Source of the DNA: CAYUVF01 sp964448045
GTDB lineage: Bacteria > Bacteroidota > Rhodothermia > Rhodothermales > Salinibacteraceae
Reading direction: 5' to 3'
Assembly (NCBI GenBank): GCA_964448045.1
Contig: CAYUVF010000001.1
Coordinates: forward strand, 1 to 64,000
DNA: 64,000 nucleotides
Shown: one piece after another, positions 37,236 through 45,611 of the stretch
How the letters are laid out: each line of letters opens with the position of its first letter
Numbering within the stretch: position 1 is the stretch's first letter
Notes under the pieces: model-generated
Told to the model about the DNA's origin: nothing
What the model saw: only the letters and a program-made list of their open reading frames with translations
Databases searched by the model: none
Made by a program: the position numbers and the translations under genes

Positions 37236-39065
37236 TCAACCAGAAGATGAATTGACCTCTGCTTGGCCCTTACATTTCAACGAGTCAGCCGGACCGGACG
37301 AAGCCAGTTTCTCTGCCTGGTCGATGAGCGCCTCGATGGCATCCAGCCCTTGATGCCAGAACGCCAGATCCGTCAGATCCACCCCCAGCTCGCCGACTAA
37401 CTCGTGAGGCCAGTCCGATCCTCCAGCTCGCAGCAGATCGACGTACTGCTCAGCGAAGGCCGCGCCCTCCGACTGGTAGCGTGCATAGAGCGCCAGCACC
37501 AGCAGCTCGCCGAAGGCGTACGCGTAGACGTATCCTGGCGTGTGGATGAAATGCGGGATGTAGCTCCACCAGTGCTGGTAGTGCTCTCCCAGGGTCACGC
37601 TCCCCGCAAACATGTCTTTTTGTGTCTGCATCCAGAGCGTGCTGAACCGCTCGCTGGGCAACTCGCCTTCGCTGCGGCGGGCCGTGTGGATGCGATCCTC
37701 GAAGCGGTTCATGGCAATCTGGCGGAAGACCGTGGCCAGCGTATCGTCGATCTTGCTGACGAGCATCGCCAGTCGATTCTGGGGATCGTCTTCCTGCCGC
37801 ATGAGCCGCTGAAAGACGAGCATCTCCCCGAAGACCGAGGCCATCTCGGCAGTGGTCAGTGGCGTATCGGACTGGAGGACGCCCTGGTCGCGCGAGAGGT
37901 ACTGATGCACCCCGTGGCCCAGTTCATGAGCGAGGGTCTGCACGTCGCGCGTCTTGCCGGTGTAATTGAGCAGCACGTACGGGTGCGCACTCGGCACCGT
38001 GCTGTGGCTGAAGGCGCCGCTACGCTTGCCATCGGAGAGGGCCGCGTCGATCCAGTTCTGGTCGAAGAAGCGCTGGGCCGTCTCCGCCATCTGCGGATGA
38101 AAGTCGCCATAGGCTTCCAGCACCATCGACCGAGCTTCGCTCCAGTCGTACCGCGTGTCCGCCTCCCCGATGGGCGCGTACCGATCGTAGTCGTACAGCT
38201 CATCGAGGCCGAGGAGCTCCTGCTTGAGGGTGTAGAACCGGGCCACGAGATCGTAGCGCGAGGTCACGGCGTCGATGAGGGCGTCGACGGTTTCATCCTC
38301 GACTTCGTTGGAGAGATTGCGGCTGGCCAGCCAGTGATCGTAGTCGCGCAGCCGGTCCTCCGAGGCCTTGTCGGCCAAGATCGTGTTGAACACGTAGGTG
38401 AGCGTGCGCAGATGCTCCTGGAGCCCCTCGGTAAAGCCGAGCGCAGCCCGGCGGCGCAAGTCCCGATCGGGCTCGTAGAGCTTCGTCAGGATGTGCTGCT
38501 GGGTGAGCGACTCCCCATCCAAGTCGAAACGGGCCGCGCCCATCGTCTCATCAAAGTACCGATTCCACGCGCTGCGCCCCGTCACCGACTTCTCGGAGAG
38601 GATCTTCTCCTCCGGTTCCGTCAAAACGTGGTCTTTGTGCAGCCGCTCCACTTCGAGGTAGTGGCGATAGTCGGCCAGCGCCGGATCATCCACCAGCGCC
38701 TGCGCCCGGTCCTCATCCAAGTTGGCCCACTCCAGCTCAAAAAAGAGCAGCTGCTGATTAATCTCGTTGTACTGTTCACGGACGTGCTGCAGCTGGGCGC
38801 CGCGCTCGGCACTGTTGGTATCGGTGGACCAGTGCAGGTAGGCGAACGCGTACGCCCGCCCAACGCGGTCCAGAATCGATTCGTAGCGGGCGAGAGCGTC
38901 GGCCAACTGCTTGGCCGTCAACTCCGCCACGCGGTCGTGGTACGTTGCGGCAAATTCGGCGGCCTCCACCTGCGCGGTGTCGAGGCTGTCTTCCAGGGCC
39001 TCGGGGCTTTCGTGCAAATCGTCGAGGCGCCAGCGCACTTTGTCGGCTCCAGTTGTTCCGTCCAT
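37236..39065 (-). CDS. pepF: M3-family oligoendopeptidase (PepF-like)
   Basis: PepF-type zinc metallopeptidases cleave short peptides in the cytoplasm. The 609-residue product has the zinc motif HELGHGVHQYLS near residue 378 and the third-ligand segment PLTTAEMASVFGEML. The long helical N-domain (KQLADALARYESILDRVGRAYAFAYL) is typical of the M3 group, and YVYAYAFGELLVLALYARY is near the end. Start Met at 39065 (MDGTTGADKVRWRLDDL) fits family starts; upstream in-frame Mets at 39119 and 39191 add poor sequence. The last 20 residues (after EKLA) look like an added tail. The methyltransferase frame begins 18 bases after its stop, in the same frame. Confidence 0.92.
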   Translation of the reverse strand: MDGTTGADKVRWRLDDLHESPEALEDSLDTAQVEAAEFAATYHDRVAELTAKQLADALARYESILDRVGRAYAFAYLHWSTDTNSAERGAQLQHVREQYNEINQQLLFFELEWANLDEDRAQALVDDPALADYRHYLEVERLHKDHVLTEPEEKILSEKSVTGRSAWNRYFDETMGAARFDLDGESLTQQHILTKLYEPDRDLRRRAALGFTEGLQEHLRTLTYVFNTILADKASEDRLRDYDHWLASRNLSNEVEDETVDALIDAVTSRYDLVARFYTLKQELLGLDELYDYDRYAPIGEADTRYDWSEARSMVLEAYGDFHPQMAETAQRFFDQNWIDAALSDGKRSGAFSHSTVPSAHPYVLLNYTGKTRDVQTLAHELGHGVHQYLSRDQGVLQSDTPLTTAEMASVFGEMLVFQRLMRQEDDPQNRLAMLVSKIDDTLATVFRQIAMNRFEDRIHTARRSEGELPSERFSTLWMQTQKDMFAGSVTLGEHYQHWWSYIPHFIHTPGYVYAYAFGELLVLALYARYQSEGAAFAEQYVDLLRAGGSDWPHELVGELGVDLTDLAFWHQGLDAIEALIDQAEKLASSGPADSLKCKGQAEVNSSSG

Positions 39066-39260
39066 AGCGGGGGTGGTTGTCGTTCGGATCGAGGATCTCG
39101 GGGCGGATGCAGCATCCATCGCGTCGTACGTCGGGCACGGGCCTTTGTTGTCGTCCAGATTCGGGTGCACGGATCTGCAACTCCGGGGCACGGCGTATCG
39201 TTTGTCGAGTATCCATCACATAAGGCCGGTTCTCGTTCGTTCATCCGTCCCCGAATCACA

Positions 39261-39611
39261 ATGACCCGTTCCCCGTTTCGATCCCTGGCCTCCGAAGATG
39301 CGCTCGACGACGCGCTGGCGCGCTCCGAGACCGAGCCGGTCGTACTGTTCAAACACAGCGCCACCTGCCCCATCAGCGCGCTTGCGCATCGGCAGGTGAA
39401 GAAGCTCACGGCCCCGGACGACCCACCGGTCTACAAACTGATCGTGCAGAAGCACCGCCCAGTATCCAACGCCATCGCCGAGCGATTTGACATCCGTCAC
39501 GAATCCCCGCAAGCCATCGTCGTGTACGACGGGCAGCCGATCTTTCACGTCTCGCACACGCGAATCTCGGCAGATACCCTCCGCGATATCATCACAGAAA
39601 AAACTCCATGA
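39261..39611 (+). CDS. ytxJ: YtxJ-family monothiol (bacillithiol-type) protein
   Basis: This 116-residue thioredoxin-fold protein matches YtxJ (DUF2847): VVLFKHSATCPISALA with single redox Cys36 followed by Pro-Ile-Ser, and the cis-Pro segment SPQAIVVYDGQPIFHVSHTRI. YtxJ proteins are monothiol bacilliredoxin-like factors that take part in bacillithiol disulfide exchange. The enclosing frame extends far upstream opposite pepF, but that part is a shadow. Its TGA stop overlaps the next gene's ATG by the bases ATGA, so the two are translationally coupled. Confidence 0.9.
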   Translation: MTRSPFRSLASEDALDDALARSETEPVVLFKHSATCPISALAHRQVKKLTAPDDPPVYKLIVQKHRPVSNAIAERFDIRHESPQAIVVYDGQPIFHVSHTRISADTLRDIITEKTP

Positions 39612-40186
39612 CCCGTTTTTCTCTTCGGTTTTTGACCATCGTCCTGCTGCTGAGCGCTCTGGCCAGCTGCTCGTCCGATTCGCCCGATCCCGAATCGGCG
39701 CAGCGCGTGCGCACCCCATCGACCACACCGGCCGGTCCGGGCGAACCAACAACCGTCGAGGAACCCGCCCCGGAGCTGACGCTGGACACGATGGCGGGCG
39801 ACCAAATCGACCTGGCCAACCACTCGGAGGGCGTGCTGATGCTCAACTTCTGGGCGACGTGGTGTCCTCCCTGTCGCGAAGAGATCCCCGACCTCGTCGC
39901 GCTACAGGATGAATGGGGCGCCCGCGGATTGCAGATCGTGGGCATCGCACTGGACCAGGAGGGCGCGGAGGTCGTCCAGCCCTTTTTGGAGGAGCACGAC
40001 GTCAACTACCCGAATGTCCTCGATACCGATGGCACCATCTCGAACCAGTTTGACGAGGTGTATGGCCTCCCGACGACGATTGTCATCGGCCCGGACGGCA
40101 TGATCCGCCACCGGGTCCTGGGCGTTTTCCCCGTGGACAAGATGAAGCCCAAGCTGGAGGCGCTGCTGAACAACGGGTCAGCCTGA
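39608..40186 (+). CDS. TlpA-like thiol-disulfide lipoprotein
   Basis: The 192-residue product has a lipoprotein signal peptide with lipobox LASC, a Pro/Thr-rich linker and a TlpA/ResA-type thioredoxin domain. The active site is WCPPC at residues 85-89 in LNFWATWCPPCREEIP. The cis-Pro loop is YGLPTTIVIGPDG. It is anchored in the envelope and probably reduces protein disulfides, for example in cytochrome maturation or other extracytoplasmic thiol repair. It shares four bases (ATGA) with ytxJ upstream. The pair links a cytoplasmic monothiol with a periplasmic dithiol factor. Confidence 0.92.
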   Translation: MTRFSLRFLTIVLLLSALASCSSDSPDPESAQRVRTPSTTPAGPGEPTTVEEPAPELTLDTMAGDQIDLANHSEGVLMLNFWATWCPPCREEIPDLVALQDEWGARGLQIVGIALDQEGAEVVQPFLEEHDVNYPNVLDTDGTISNQFDEVYGLPTTIVIGPDGMIRHRVLGVFPVDKMKPKLEALLNNGSA

Positions 40187-40191
40187 GGCTT

Positions 40192-40227
40192 AAAAAAAAT
40201 ACCCCACCGTGCCGGGCACAGCGGGGT
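40192..40227 (-). terminator. Rho-independent terminator of the HTH gene
   Basis: The 27 bases 40201-40227 form a hairpin with arms ACCCCACCGTGC and GCACAGCGGGGT that pair with two G-U steps. On the minus strand the hairpin is followed by ATTTTTTTTA (the A run at 40192-40200 on the plus strand). It therefore ends transcription of the minus-strand HTH gene stopping at 40270. It lies 6 bases after the stop of the plus-strand TlpA-like gene and could help there too, though no U-tract is present in that direction. Confidence 0.85.
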
Positions 40228-40269
40228 GCAAATCAATCCAACACAAGATACCCCGAAAGGGGCGCGGGG

Positions 40270-40665
40270 CTATCCTTCTTCGCGAGACATCAGGTAGTCC
40301 TCGATGCTGCCCACGACGATGCGCGTTTCCTCATCGACCTCGACGTCTTTAATATCGCCTGCGCGGATCAGCTTCTTAATCTTCTTGCGGTCGATCTGCT
40401 TGAGGATGCGGCGCGCTTCGGTGCGGCTCACCACGTCCTCGCGGTAATCCGCGGCAAACGAGCGGAGAAAGCCCATCGTATTGTCGGACAACTTGATCAT
40501 CCGAACTTCTTCGTTCTCGTCCGATAACGACCAGTACAGGTCGGCGTCGACGAGGTGGCGGTCTACCCAACGTACCAGCGTCTGCTTTGAGATTTGAAGC
40601 TCGTCGGACAGTTCGTCCAGCGGCATCGCTTTGGGCTCCTGCGATGTGGTTGAAGGTCCAGCCAC
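40270..40665 (-). CDS. Tandem helix-turn-helix DNA-binding protein
   Basis: The 131-residue product has two HTH segments. The first, MPLDELSDELQISKQTLVRWVDRHLV (residues 14-40), looks like a MerR or excisionase-type reader. The second, SRTEARRILKQIDRKKIKKLIRAGDIKDV (residues 83-110), is followed by RIVVGSIEDYLMSR, as in excisionase/MerR-like wings. No ligand domain is seen. It is a likely transcriptional regulator, perhaps of nearby genes. It has its own strong terminator and an AT-rich upstream region. A Met at codon 14 could be a shorter start. Confidence 0.75.
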   Translation of the reverse strand: MAGPSTTSQEPKAMPLDELSDELQISKQTLVRWVDRHLVDADLYWSLSDENEEVRMIKLSDNTMGFLRSFAADYREDVVSRTEARRILKQIDRKKIKKLIRAGDIKDVEVDEETRIVVGSIEDYLMSREEG

Positions 40666-40699
40666 AGCGTTCCTCGTAGATTTTGGATGGTTTACATAG

Positions 40700-40735
40700 A
40701 CATAATCAGAACGCTATTTTTTTATTTTTGTTCCT
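40700..40735. promoter_or_regulatory. AT-rich divergent promoter candidate
   Basis: Between the HTH gene (start 40665) and the plus-strand gene at 40788 lies an AT-rich block, including TATTTTTTTATTTTTG at 40715-40730, in a region that is otherwise GC-rich. On the minus strand TTATGTCTATGT follows it as a possible -10-like region for the HTH gene. No start site is proven. Confidence 0.3.
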
Positions 40736-40787
40736 CTGGCATAGACGTTCGCGGCACGCCCCTTTTCTTTCCTGACCTCGCCACGCC

Positions 40788-41432
40788 ATGACCCGCACGC
40801 CCCAAACCAAAGCCGACTGGATCGACCGCATCGAGCCGCTGCTGAACGACTCGCTGGAGGACGTGAGCGAACGAATCACCAGCGCCGCGCCGGTGCAGCG
40901 GTGGCTGCAAGAAGCCTCGTTTGAGGCCGCTCGCGACCTCGGCGGGGCGTCGGACATGCAGGCCCAGGCTCAGGCGCACGCCTGGATGCGGGATGATCTG
41001 GAGGCGACGTTCCCTGCACTCGTTGCTGCAGTCGATGAGCTCACCGAGGGCTGCGGATCGCTGAGCCTAAGCTGGCGCCCGCTTCAGCCGAGCTACAGCC
41101 GCGTCCACATTACATTCGACCGGGATTTCGAAGTGGACCTGTTCTGGCGCTTTTCAGCGCTGGACGCCAATCAGGCGCAGGCCCTGCTCCGCCAGCTTCG
41201 CAACAACCTGCCGAAGGGCACCCCCTTCCCCAACCGTCCCAATAAAGCGACCGCGCTGGCAGCCCATGCGGGGCGCAGTACGGGCGTCCGGCTCCTCGAC
41301 TACGCAAGTGAGACTCAGAAGCGTTGGCAGACAATCACACTGCTGCCGCACGACCACGAGCCGATCGAAAAGCTTGCGCCCACTGACGCGGTCGATCGAC
41401 TCCTGCGGCTGCTGGCCGCGCCGGACGCGTAG
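40788..41432 (+). CDS. Protein of unknown function
   Basis: The 214-residue product is soluble, with no signal peptide. It has a helical N-terminal half (ERITSAAPVQRWLQEASFEAARD) and a mixed C-terminal half (YSRVHITFDRDFEVDLFWRF; LLRQLRNNLPKGTPFPNRPNK). No recognised domain. Codon pattern and acidic composition fit a real gene. It stands divergent from the HTH gene and converges with the next unknown gene, with 8 bases between their stops. Confidence 0.72.
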   Translation: MTRTPQTKADWIDRIEPLLNDSLEDVSERITSAAPVQRWLQEASFEAARDLGGASDMQAQAQAHAWMRDDLEATFPALVAAVDELTEGCGSLSLSWRPLQPSYSRVHITFDRDFEVDLFWRFSALDANQAQALLRQLRNNLPKGTPFPNRPNKATALAAHAGRSTGVRLLDYASETQKRWQTITLLPHDHEPIEKLAPTDAVDRLLRLLAAPDA

Positions 41433-41440
41433 AGCGCACG

Positions 41441-41869
41441 TTACGCGGTGGCGCCCGAAAGCGGCACCACATCATCCACGCCCTGAATGGTCCAGCCGAA
41501 AACCTCTCCATTGGTGTGGAAGTGGAGTTCGGCGCCTGGCTCCAGGAACTCGCTCAGTACCCGGACCATGGCTTCGGGGCGCGCATCGGGCAGCCTATCG
41601 CTGATCGGCTCCAGCACGCCGTCTTGGATGCGAAAGTAGCCGATCTCGAACAGCAATGGCCCCTCCGTCTTCGAACTCATCGTGCGATACACGCTACTCT
41701 GCTTGCGGAGCGACTGGACCAACTCCACGGTCATCCACATCTTATCCTGCGAGGCCACCAGGTCGTGGTGGCGCCGGTTGAAAAGCTGGCGGATCAGCGC
41801 TTCTAACGCATCCACCCGGTCCGGTCGCACTTGGGCGTTTACAGTCTCGCAACGAATGTCGACAGCCAC
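41441..41869 (-). CDS. Protein of unknown function
   Basis: The 142-residue soluble product contains VRPDRVDALEALIRQLFNRRHHDLV, KMWMTVELVQSLRKQSSVYRTM and ELHFHTNGEVFGWTIQGVDDV. No known family was recognised. Two GTG codons can start it: 41869 (VAVDIRCETVNAQ), chosen because it gives a natural beginning, or 41905, which adds a cysteine-containing leader. It is divergent from the YdjM-like gene, and the two starts are under 100 bases apart. Confidence 0.65.
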   Translation of the reverse strand: MAVDIRCETVNAQVRPDRVDALEALIRQLFNRRHHDLVASQDKMWMTVELVQSLRKQSSVYRTMSSKTEGPLLFEIGYFRIQDGVLEPISDRLPDARPEAMVRVLSEFLEPGAELHFHTNGEVFGWTIQGVDDVVPLSGATA

Positions 41870-41964
41870 GGCACAAGCACAGGTAGCGAAGGTAGTACGA
41901 GTCACCGTCTACACGACGTACCCCGGCTTGCGTTTCTCTCCCCGTTCTTCGCCCCTTGCTACAC

Positions 41965-43011
41965 ATGGATTCCCTCACGCAACTTACGCTGGGCGCCGCC
42001 GTCGGTGAGGCCGCGCTCGGGCACAAGGTTGGTAAGAGGGCTCCCTTGTGGGGCGCGTTCTTCGGCACGCTACCCGATCTCGATGTCCTGGCGAACCCGT
42101 TCCTCTCGGAGATCGATGCGCTCGCCTTCCACCGGAGCCTCACCCACTCCCTCCTCTTCATGGTGCTGATGAGCCCGCTGATGGGATGGGCGCTGCACCG
42201 TCTCCACGCTACGGATTCGGTGAACACGCGCCGATGGGGCTGGATGATTTTTGCCGTCCTCGCCACGCACGTCGGGCTGGACTGCCTGACCACGTACGGG
42301 ACGCAGATCTTCTATCCGTTCAGCCGCTACCCGGTCATTCTTGGCACCATCTTCATCATCGATCCGCTCTACACCGTGCCGCTGGGCGCCGGGCTGCTCA
42401 TCGGCCTCATGTACGCGCCCACACATCGACGGCGCCGGATGGCCAACTACATCGGCCTGGGCCTGAGCACCGCTTATCTTGTGCTGACGGGGATCAACAA
42501 GCTTTACATCGAGCATACGTTCGAGACCGCGCTGAAACGCCAGAGCCTGCCCCACGAGCGCGTCTACACCAAACCGACGGCGCTGAACAACGTGTTGTGG
42601 TCCGGTATCGTAGAGGATTCGACGGCCTTCTGGGTCGGCTACTACTCGCTCTTCGACGACGATACGCATATCCGCTTCGAGCGTATACCCAAAAACCACG
42701 AACTGCTCGGTGCCGCAGCGTCGAGCCCAGCCATGGACCGCTTGCGCTGGTTCTCGCGCGGCTACTTCACGGTGTCCCGTCACAACGGCGCCCTGTACGT
42801 ACACGACCTGCGCTTCGGACGCAGCGATCTTGGGATGTCGGACTCCGGACGATACCTATTCACCTTCCGCCTGATCCCCAACGAGACGGGGGAATACACG
42901 GGCTTCTCGCAGGCAAGACCCGAGTTCAACTTAAGAGGCCCGCTCCTTCGTCGCTTTTGGGCCCGGCTCTTGGGCCATCCGCATCCGGCAGAGCCTTTTA
43001 GAAAGTCGTAA
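41965..43011 (+). CDS. YdjM-type membrane-bound metal-dependent hydrolase family protein
   Basis: The 348-residue product matches the LexA-binding, inner membrane-associated hydrolase family (YdjM/YfhO group). It has MDSLTQLTLGAAVGEAALG, the metal-site segment GTLPDLDVLANPF, FHRSLTHSLLF with paired histidines, and a later THVGLDCLTTYGTQIFYPFS with His and Asp. Several membrane helices lie in residues 55-175, and a soluble C-terminal half follows. It is an inner-membrane protein with an unknown substrate. ATG at 41965 was preferred to a TTG three codons upstream. Confidence 0.87.
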   Translation: MDSLTQLTLGAAVGEAALGHKVGKRAPLWGAFFGTLPDLDVLANPFLSEIDALAFHRSLTHSLLFMVLMSPLMGWALHRLHATDSVNTRRWGWMIFAVLATHVGLDCLTTYGTQIFYPFSRYPVILGTIFIIDPLYTVPLGAGLLIGLMYAPTHRRRRMANYIGLGLSTAYLVLTGINKLYIEHTFETALKRQSLPHERVYTKPTALNNVLWSGIVEDSTAFWVGYYSLFDDDTHIRFERIPKNHELLGAAASSPAMDRLRWFSRGYFTVSRHNGALYVHDLRFGRSDLGMSDSGRYLFTFRLIPNETGEYTGFSQARPEFNLRGPLLRRFWARLLGHPHPAEPFRKS

Positions 43012-43092
43012 CATGATCGGCGTGATTTTGCAGATTCCGTCGGATACGTTAGATCATCCTTTTCGGCCTTCTTCCACGAACCGCACCGATCC

Positions 43093-43905
43093 ATGGAATC
43101 CTTATTCGCGGATATCTCCCTCACCGGAGTTTTTGCGTACGTCCAAAACTTCGTCTTCGGGCTCATCGTCCTGATTGCGGCCCGCTTCATCGCCGGATGG
43201 GGCCGCAGCCTGATCCGCAAGGGGCTCGATCGCCCGCGCTTCGACGTGACGCTGACGAAGTTCGCCAGCAATCTCTTCTACTATACGATTCTGGTGCTGG
43301 GTCTGCTCGCTGCGCTCAGTACGATGGGCGTGGAGGTCGCCAGCTTCGTCGCGATCCTCGCTGCGGCTGGGTTTGCCGTTGGCCTCGCCCTTCAGGGAAC
43401 CCTGGCCAACTTCGCTGCTGGCGTCATGCTCCTCATCTTCCGCCCCTTTCGCGTCGGCGACTACATCGAGCTGGCCGGTGAGACGGGCTTTGTGAAAGAA
43501 ATCCAGCTCTTCTACACCACGATCGATCAGCGCGATAACCAGCGGCTGGTCATCCCCAACAGCGACGTGTTCGGCTCCACCATCAAGAACAAGTTTCACC
43601 ACGACGTCGTGCGCGTGGATGTGGGCGTGGGGACAGACTATCCGGCTGATATCGATCAGACGCGCGAAGTGCTGGAAGAAGCGGCCGAGAGCGTGGACGG
43701 ACGGATCGAGGAGAAAGGCACCAGCGTGGCGCTGAAAGGCCTCGGCGACTCGGCCATCGACTGGGAGGTGCGCGTCTGGGCCACGCCCGAGGACTACTTT
43801 CGCACCCGCCAAGAGCTGACACGCGTGGTGAAGTATGCCCTCGACACCGCCGAAATCGGCATTCCGTATCCGCAGATGGATGTGCACATGGACGAGCTCG
43901 CCTGA
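43093..43905 (+). CDS. mscS: Small-conductance mechanosensitive channel (MscS)
   Basis: MscS opens in the inner membrane when tension rises in hypo-osmotic shock and releases solutes, which is useful for a salt-adapted cell. The 270-residue product has helices at 14-36 and 57-78, then the pore helix FAVGLALQGTLANFAAGVML with its Gly/Ala ridge, the beta domain entry FRPFRVGDYIELAGETG, and the cytoplasmic cage ending with IPYPQMDVHM. The length is close to E. coli MscS (286). The upstream gene is 81 bases away on the same strand. Confidence 0.93.
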   Translation: MESLFADISLTGVFAYVQNFVFGLIVLIAARFIAGWGRSLIRKGLDRPRFDVTLTKFASNLFYYTILVLGLLAALSTMGVEVASFVAILAAAGFAVGLALQGTLANFAAGVMLLIFRPFRVGDYIELAGETGFVKEIQLFYTTIDQRDNQRLVIPNSDVFGSTIKNKFHHDVVRVDVGVGTDYPADIDQTREVLEEAAESVDGRIEEKGTSVALKGLGDSAIDWEVRVWATPEDYFRTRQELTRVVKYALDTAEIGIPYPQMDVHMDELA

Positions 43906-44013
43906 TCAATGCGACGCCGTCCGTCAGCCGGATCTGCTTCCCTCTTGAGACGAGCCCGGCTGCGTCGTATGTTGTGAGGGTTTCTCATTCACCGCGCAGC
44001 TGGGACGGGTTTC

Positions 44014-45084
44014 ATGGCCGAGCCGTTGTACGACCCCCGCGACATCATCACGCCGTACGCCTTCGAGCTCGATGACGAGCTCCTGGGCGCCGAATTAGCC
44101 ACGCCCTCGCGGCGCCTGGCCGCGATGCTGCTCGACCTGTCCATTGCCGCCGTAACGACGCAGCTCGGTGGGGTGTCGCTGGGTCTCATCGTGGCGTTTT
44201 TGTTCTTTCGGCTGGCTACGCGCCGCCGCATCGAGCAGCCGCTCAAGCGCTGGGCGCGCGCCTCGCTGGCGATCATCGGGGCCCTCGTGCTGTTTGCAAC
44301 GGTCGTCAGCTATGTGGGCTCGGATGACGACGATCCAAACGATTCAGCCATTACGACTGCCGATCAGGACTCGATCCGGCAGGCCACGATCGACAGCACG
44401 CTGCAGGAGCTCAACCGCCGGGGCCTCTCCAGTGCCGAGCTCTCCAACCTCCCGTTCATGCCCCAGGCAGTCCTCGATGTGATGGAGACAGCCCAAACGC
44501 CCGACAGCATGAGCGCTGAAACGCGCGACGCGTCGGCTGTGCTGGCACAACGCTACGCCGAGGCGCTCCGTCAGAACGACCGGGCCGCCCGTGACAGCCT
44601 GCGGCCGGCCGTGGCCGCGCTTGCGGCCGGCCCGCAACTCGATGAGCTCCGCCGCCAGCTGGAGCGCGCTGAGGAGCGGATCGATGAACTGGAGGATCGA
44701 AACGAGGAGTTGGAGACGCGCGCCAACAATCCCAGCGCGTGGCGCTTCGTCAAAGGCACCGCGAACGACGTGGGGCTCACCTTCGGGTGGATCGGCGTCT
44801 ACTTCACGCTTTTCCTGGCGTGGTGGAACGGCTACACCCCCGGCAAGTGGCTCATGGGCATCCGTGTCCTCCGCCTTAATGGACAGCGCATGTCGCTCTG
44901 GCCCGCTTTCGAGCGCTTCGGCGGATACGCGGCCAGCGTCGCCACCGGGCTCATCGGCTTCGCGCAAATCTACTGGGATCCCAATCGGCAGGGTATGCAC
45001 GACCGCATTGCGCAAACCGTCGTCATCCGCGAGCGGTCCGGCTCCGAAGTGTCACCAAATCCGGACATTGCATTTGGAACGTGA
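44014..45084 (+). CDS. RDD-family membrane protein with domain split by a coiled coil
   Basis: The 356-residue product has the first RDD half near the N-terminus (ATPSRRLAAMLLDLSIAAVTTQ, residues 30-52), two more helices to about residue 100, and then a soluble insertion of about 140 residues. The insertion includes a coiled coil (LDELRRQLERAEERIDELEDRNEELET). The second RDD half follows: YTPGKWLMGIRVLRLNGQRMSLWPAFERFGGYAAS and the end motif RQGMHDRIAQTVVI. The two halves together make one RDD domain. The insertion may oligomerise or contact partners. Function unknown; the compact RDD paralog at 10.5 kb lacks it. Confidence 0.85.
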   Translation: MAEPLYDPRDIITPYAFELDDELLGAELATPSRRLAAMLLDLSIAAVTTQLGGVSLGLIVAFLFFRLATRRRIEQPLKRWARASLAIIGALVLFATVVSYVGSDDDDPNDSAITTADQDSIRQATIDSTLQELNRRGLSSAELSNLPFMPQAVLDVMETAQTPDSMSAETRDASAVLAQRYAEALRQNDRAARDSLRPAVAALAAGPQLDELRRQLERAEERIDELEDRNEELETRANNPSAWRFVKGTANDVGLTFGWIGVYFTLFLAWWNGYTPGKWLMGIRVLRLNGQRMSLWPAFERFGGYAASVATGLIGFAQIYWDPNRQGMHDRIAQTVVIRERSGSEVSPNPDIAFGT

Positions 45085-45149
45085 GCAGGTGCGCGACTTA
45101 AGCCCTCGTGACACCGAGTTTCTCTTCTCACTCAACCTCTCGATCTCCT

Positions 45150-45578
45150 ATGCCAACACGTTCTGCCGAAGCAACCTGGACGGGCGACCTCCAGAGCGGC
45201 AAAGGAACCATGAAGGTGGAAAGCGGCGCGTACGAGGGCGCCTACTCCTTCCACACGCGCTTTGAAGACGGGTCCGGCTCAAACCCGGAAGAGCTCATCG
45301 GGGCCGCTCACGCAGGCTGCTTCTCGATGGCACTCTCCAACATCCTCGCCGAAGCCGGGCACGACCCCCAGCGCGTCCACACTACAGCCGATGTGACGCT
45401 GCAGATGCGCGAGGACAGCGGCCCGACGATTACGAAGATCCATTTGACGACGGAAGCGCAGGTGCCCGGTCTCGACACCGACACCTTCCAGAAACACGCC
45501 GAAGCGGCCAAAGCGGGCTGCCCCGTATCCAAAGCCCTCGTCGGCCCCGAAATCACGCTGGACGCGACGCTCCAGTAA
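45150..45578 (+). CDS. OsmC-family peroxiredoxin
   Basis: The 142-residue product is a stand-alone OsmC/Ohr-type thiol peroxidase. The two redox cysteines are in AAHAGCFSMALSN and KAGCPVSKAL. It resembles the OsmC rather than the Ohr subgroup, with the N-terminal AEATWTGDLQSGKGTMKVES. It detoxifies organic hydroperoxides in the cytoplasm. The frame is open upstream to 45108, but Met at 45150 starts the family domain. A strong hairpin terminator follows at 45612. Another OsmC domain occurs in the hydrolase fusion 1.2 kb away on the other strand. Confidence 0.92.
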   Translation: MPTRSAEATWTGDLQSGKGTMKVESGAYEGAYSFHTRFEDGSGSNPEELIGAAHAGCFSMALSNILAEAGHDPQRVHTTADVTLQMREDSGPTITKIHLTTEAQVPGLDTDTFQKHAEAAKAGCPVSKALVGPEITLDATLQ

Positions 45579-45611
45579 GCTGTACCCCGAAATCGGCCCG
45601 AATGCTGCCTC

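Noticed and set aside
37404..39260. Long plus-strand open frame opposite pepF that ends in ytxJ
   Set aside because: Only the last 116 residues look like protein; the upstream part is the complement of pepF, and YtxJ starts naturally at 39261.
43906..44013. CAGCCGG/CCGGCTG hairpin between mscS and the RDD gene
   Set aside because: The stem is short, with a large loop and no U-tract, and may be chance in GC-rich DNA.
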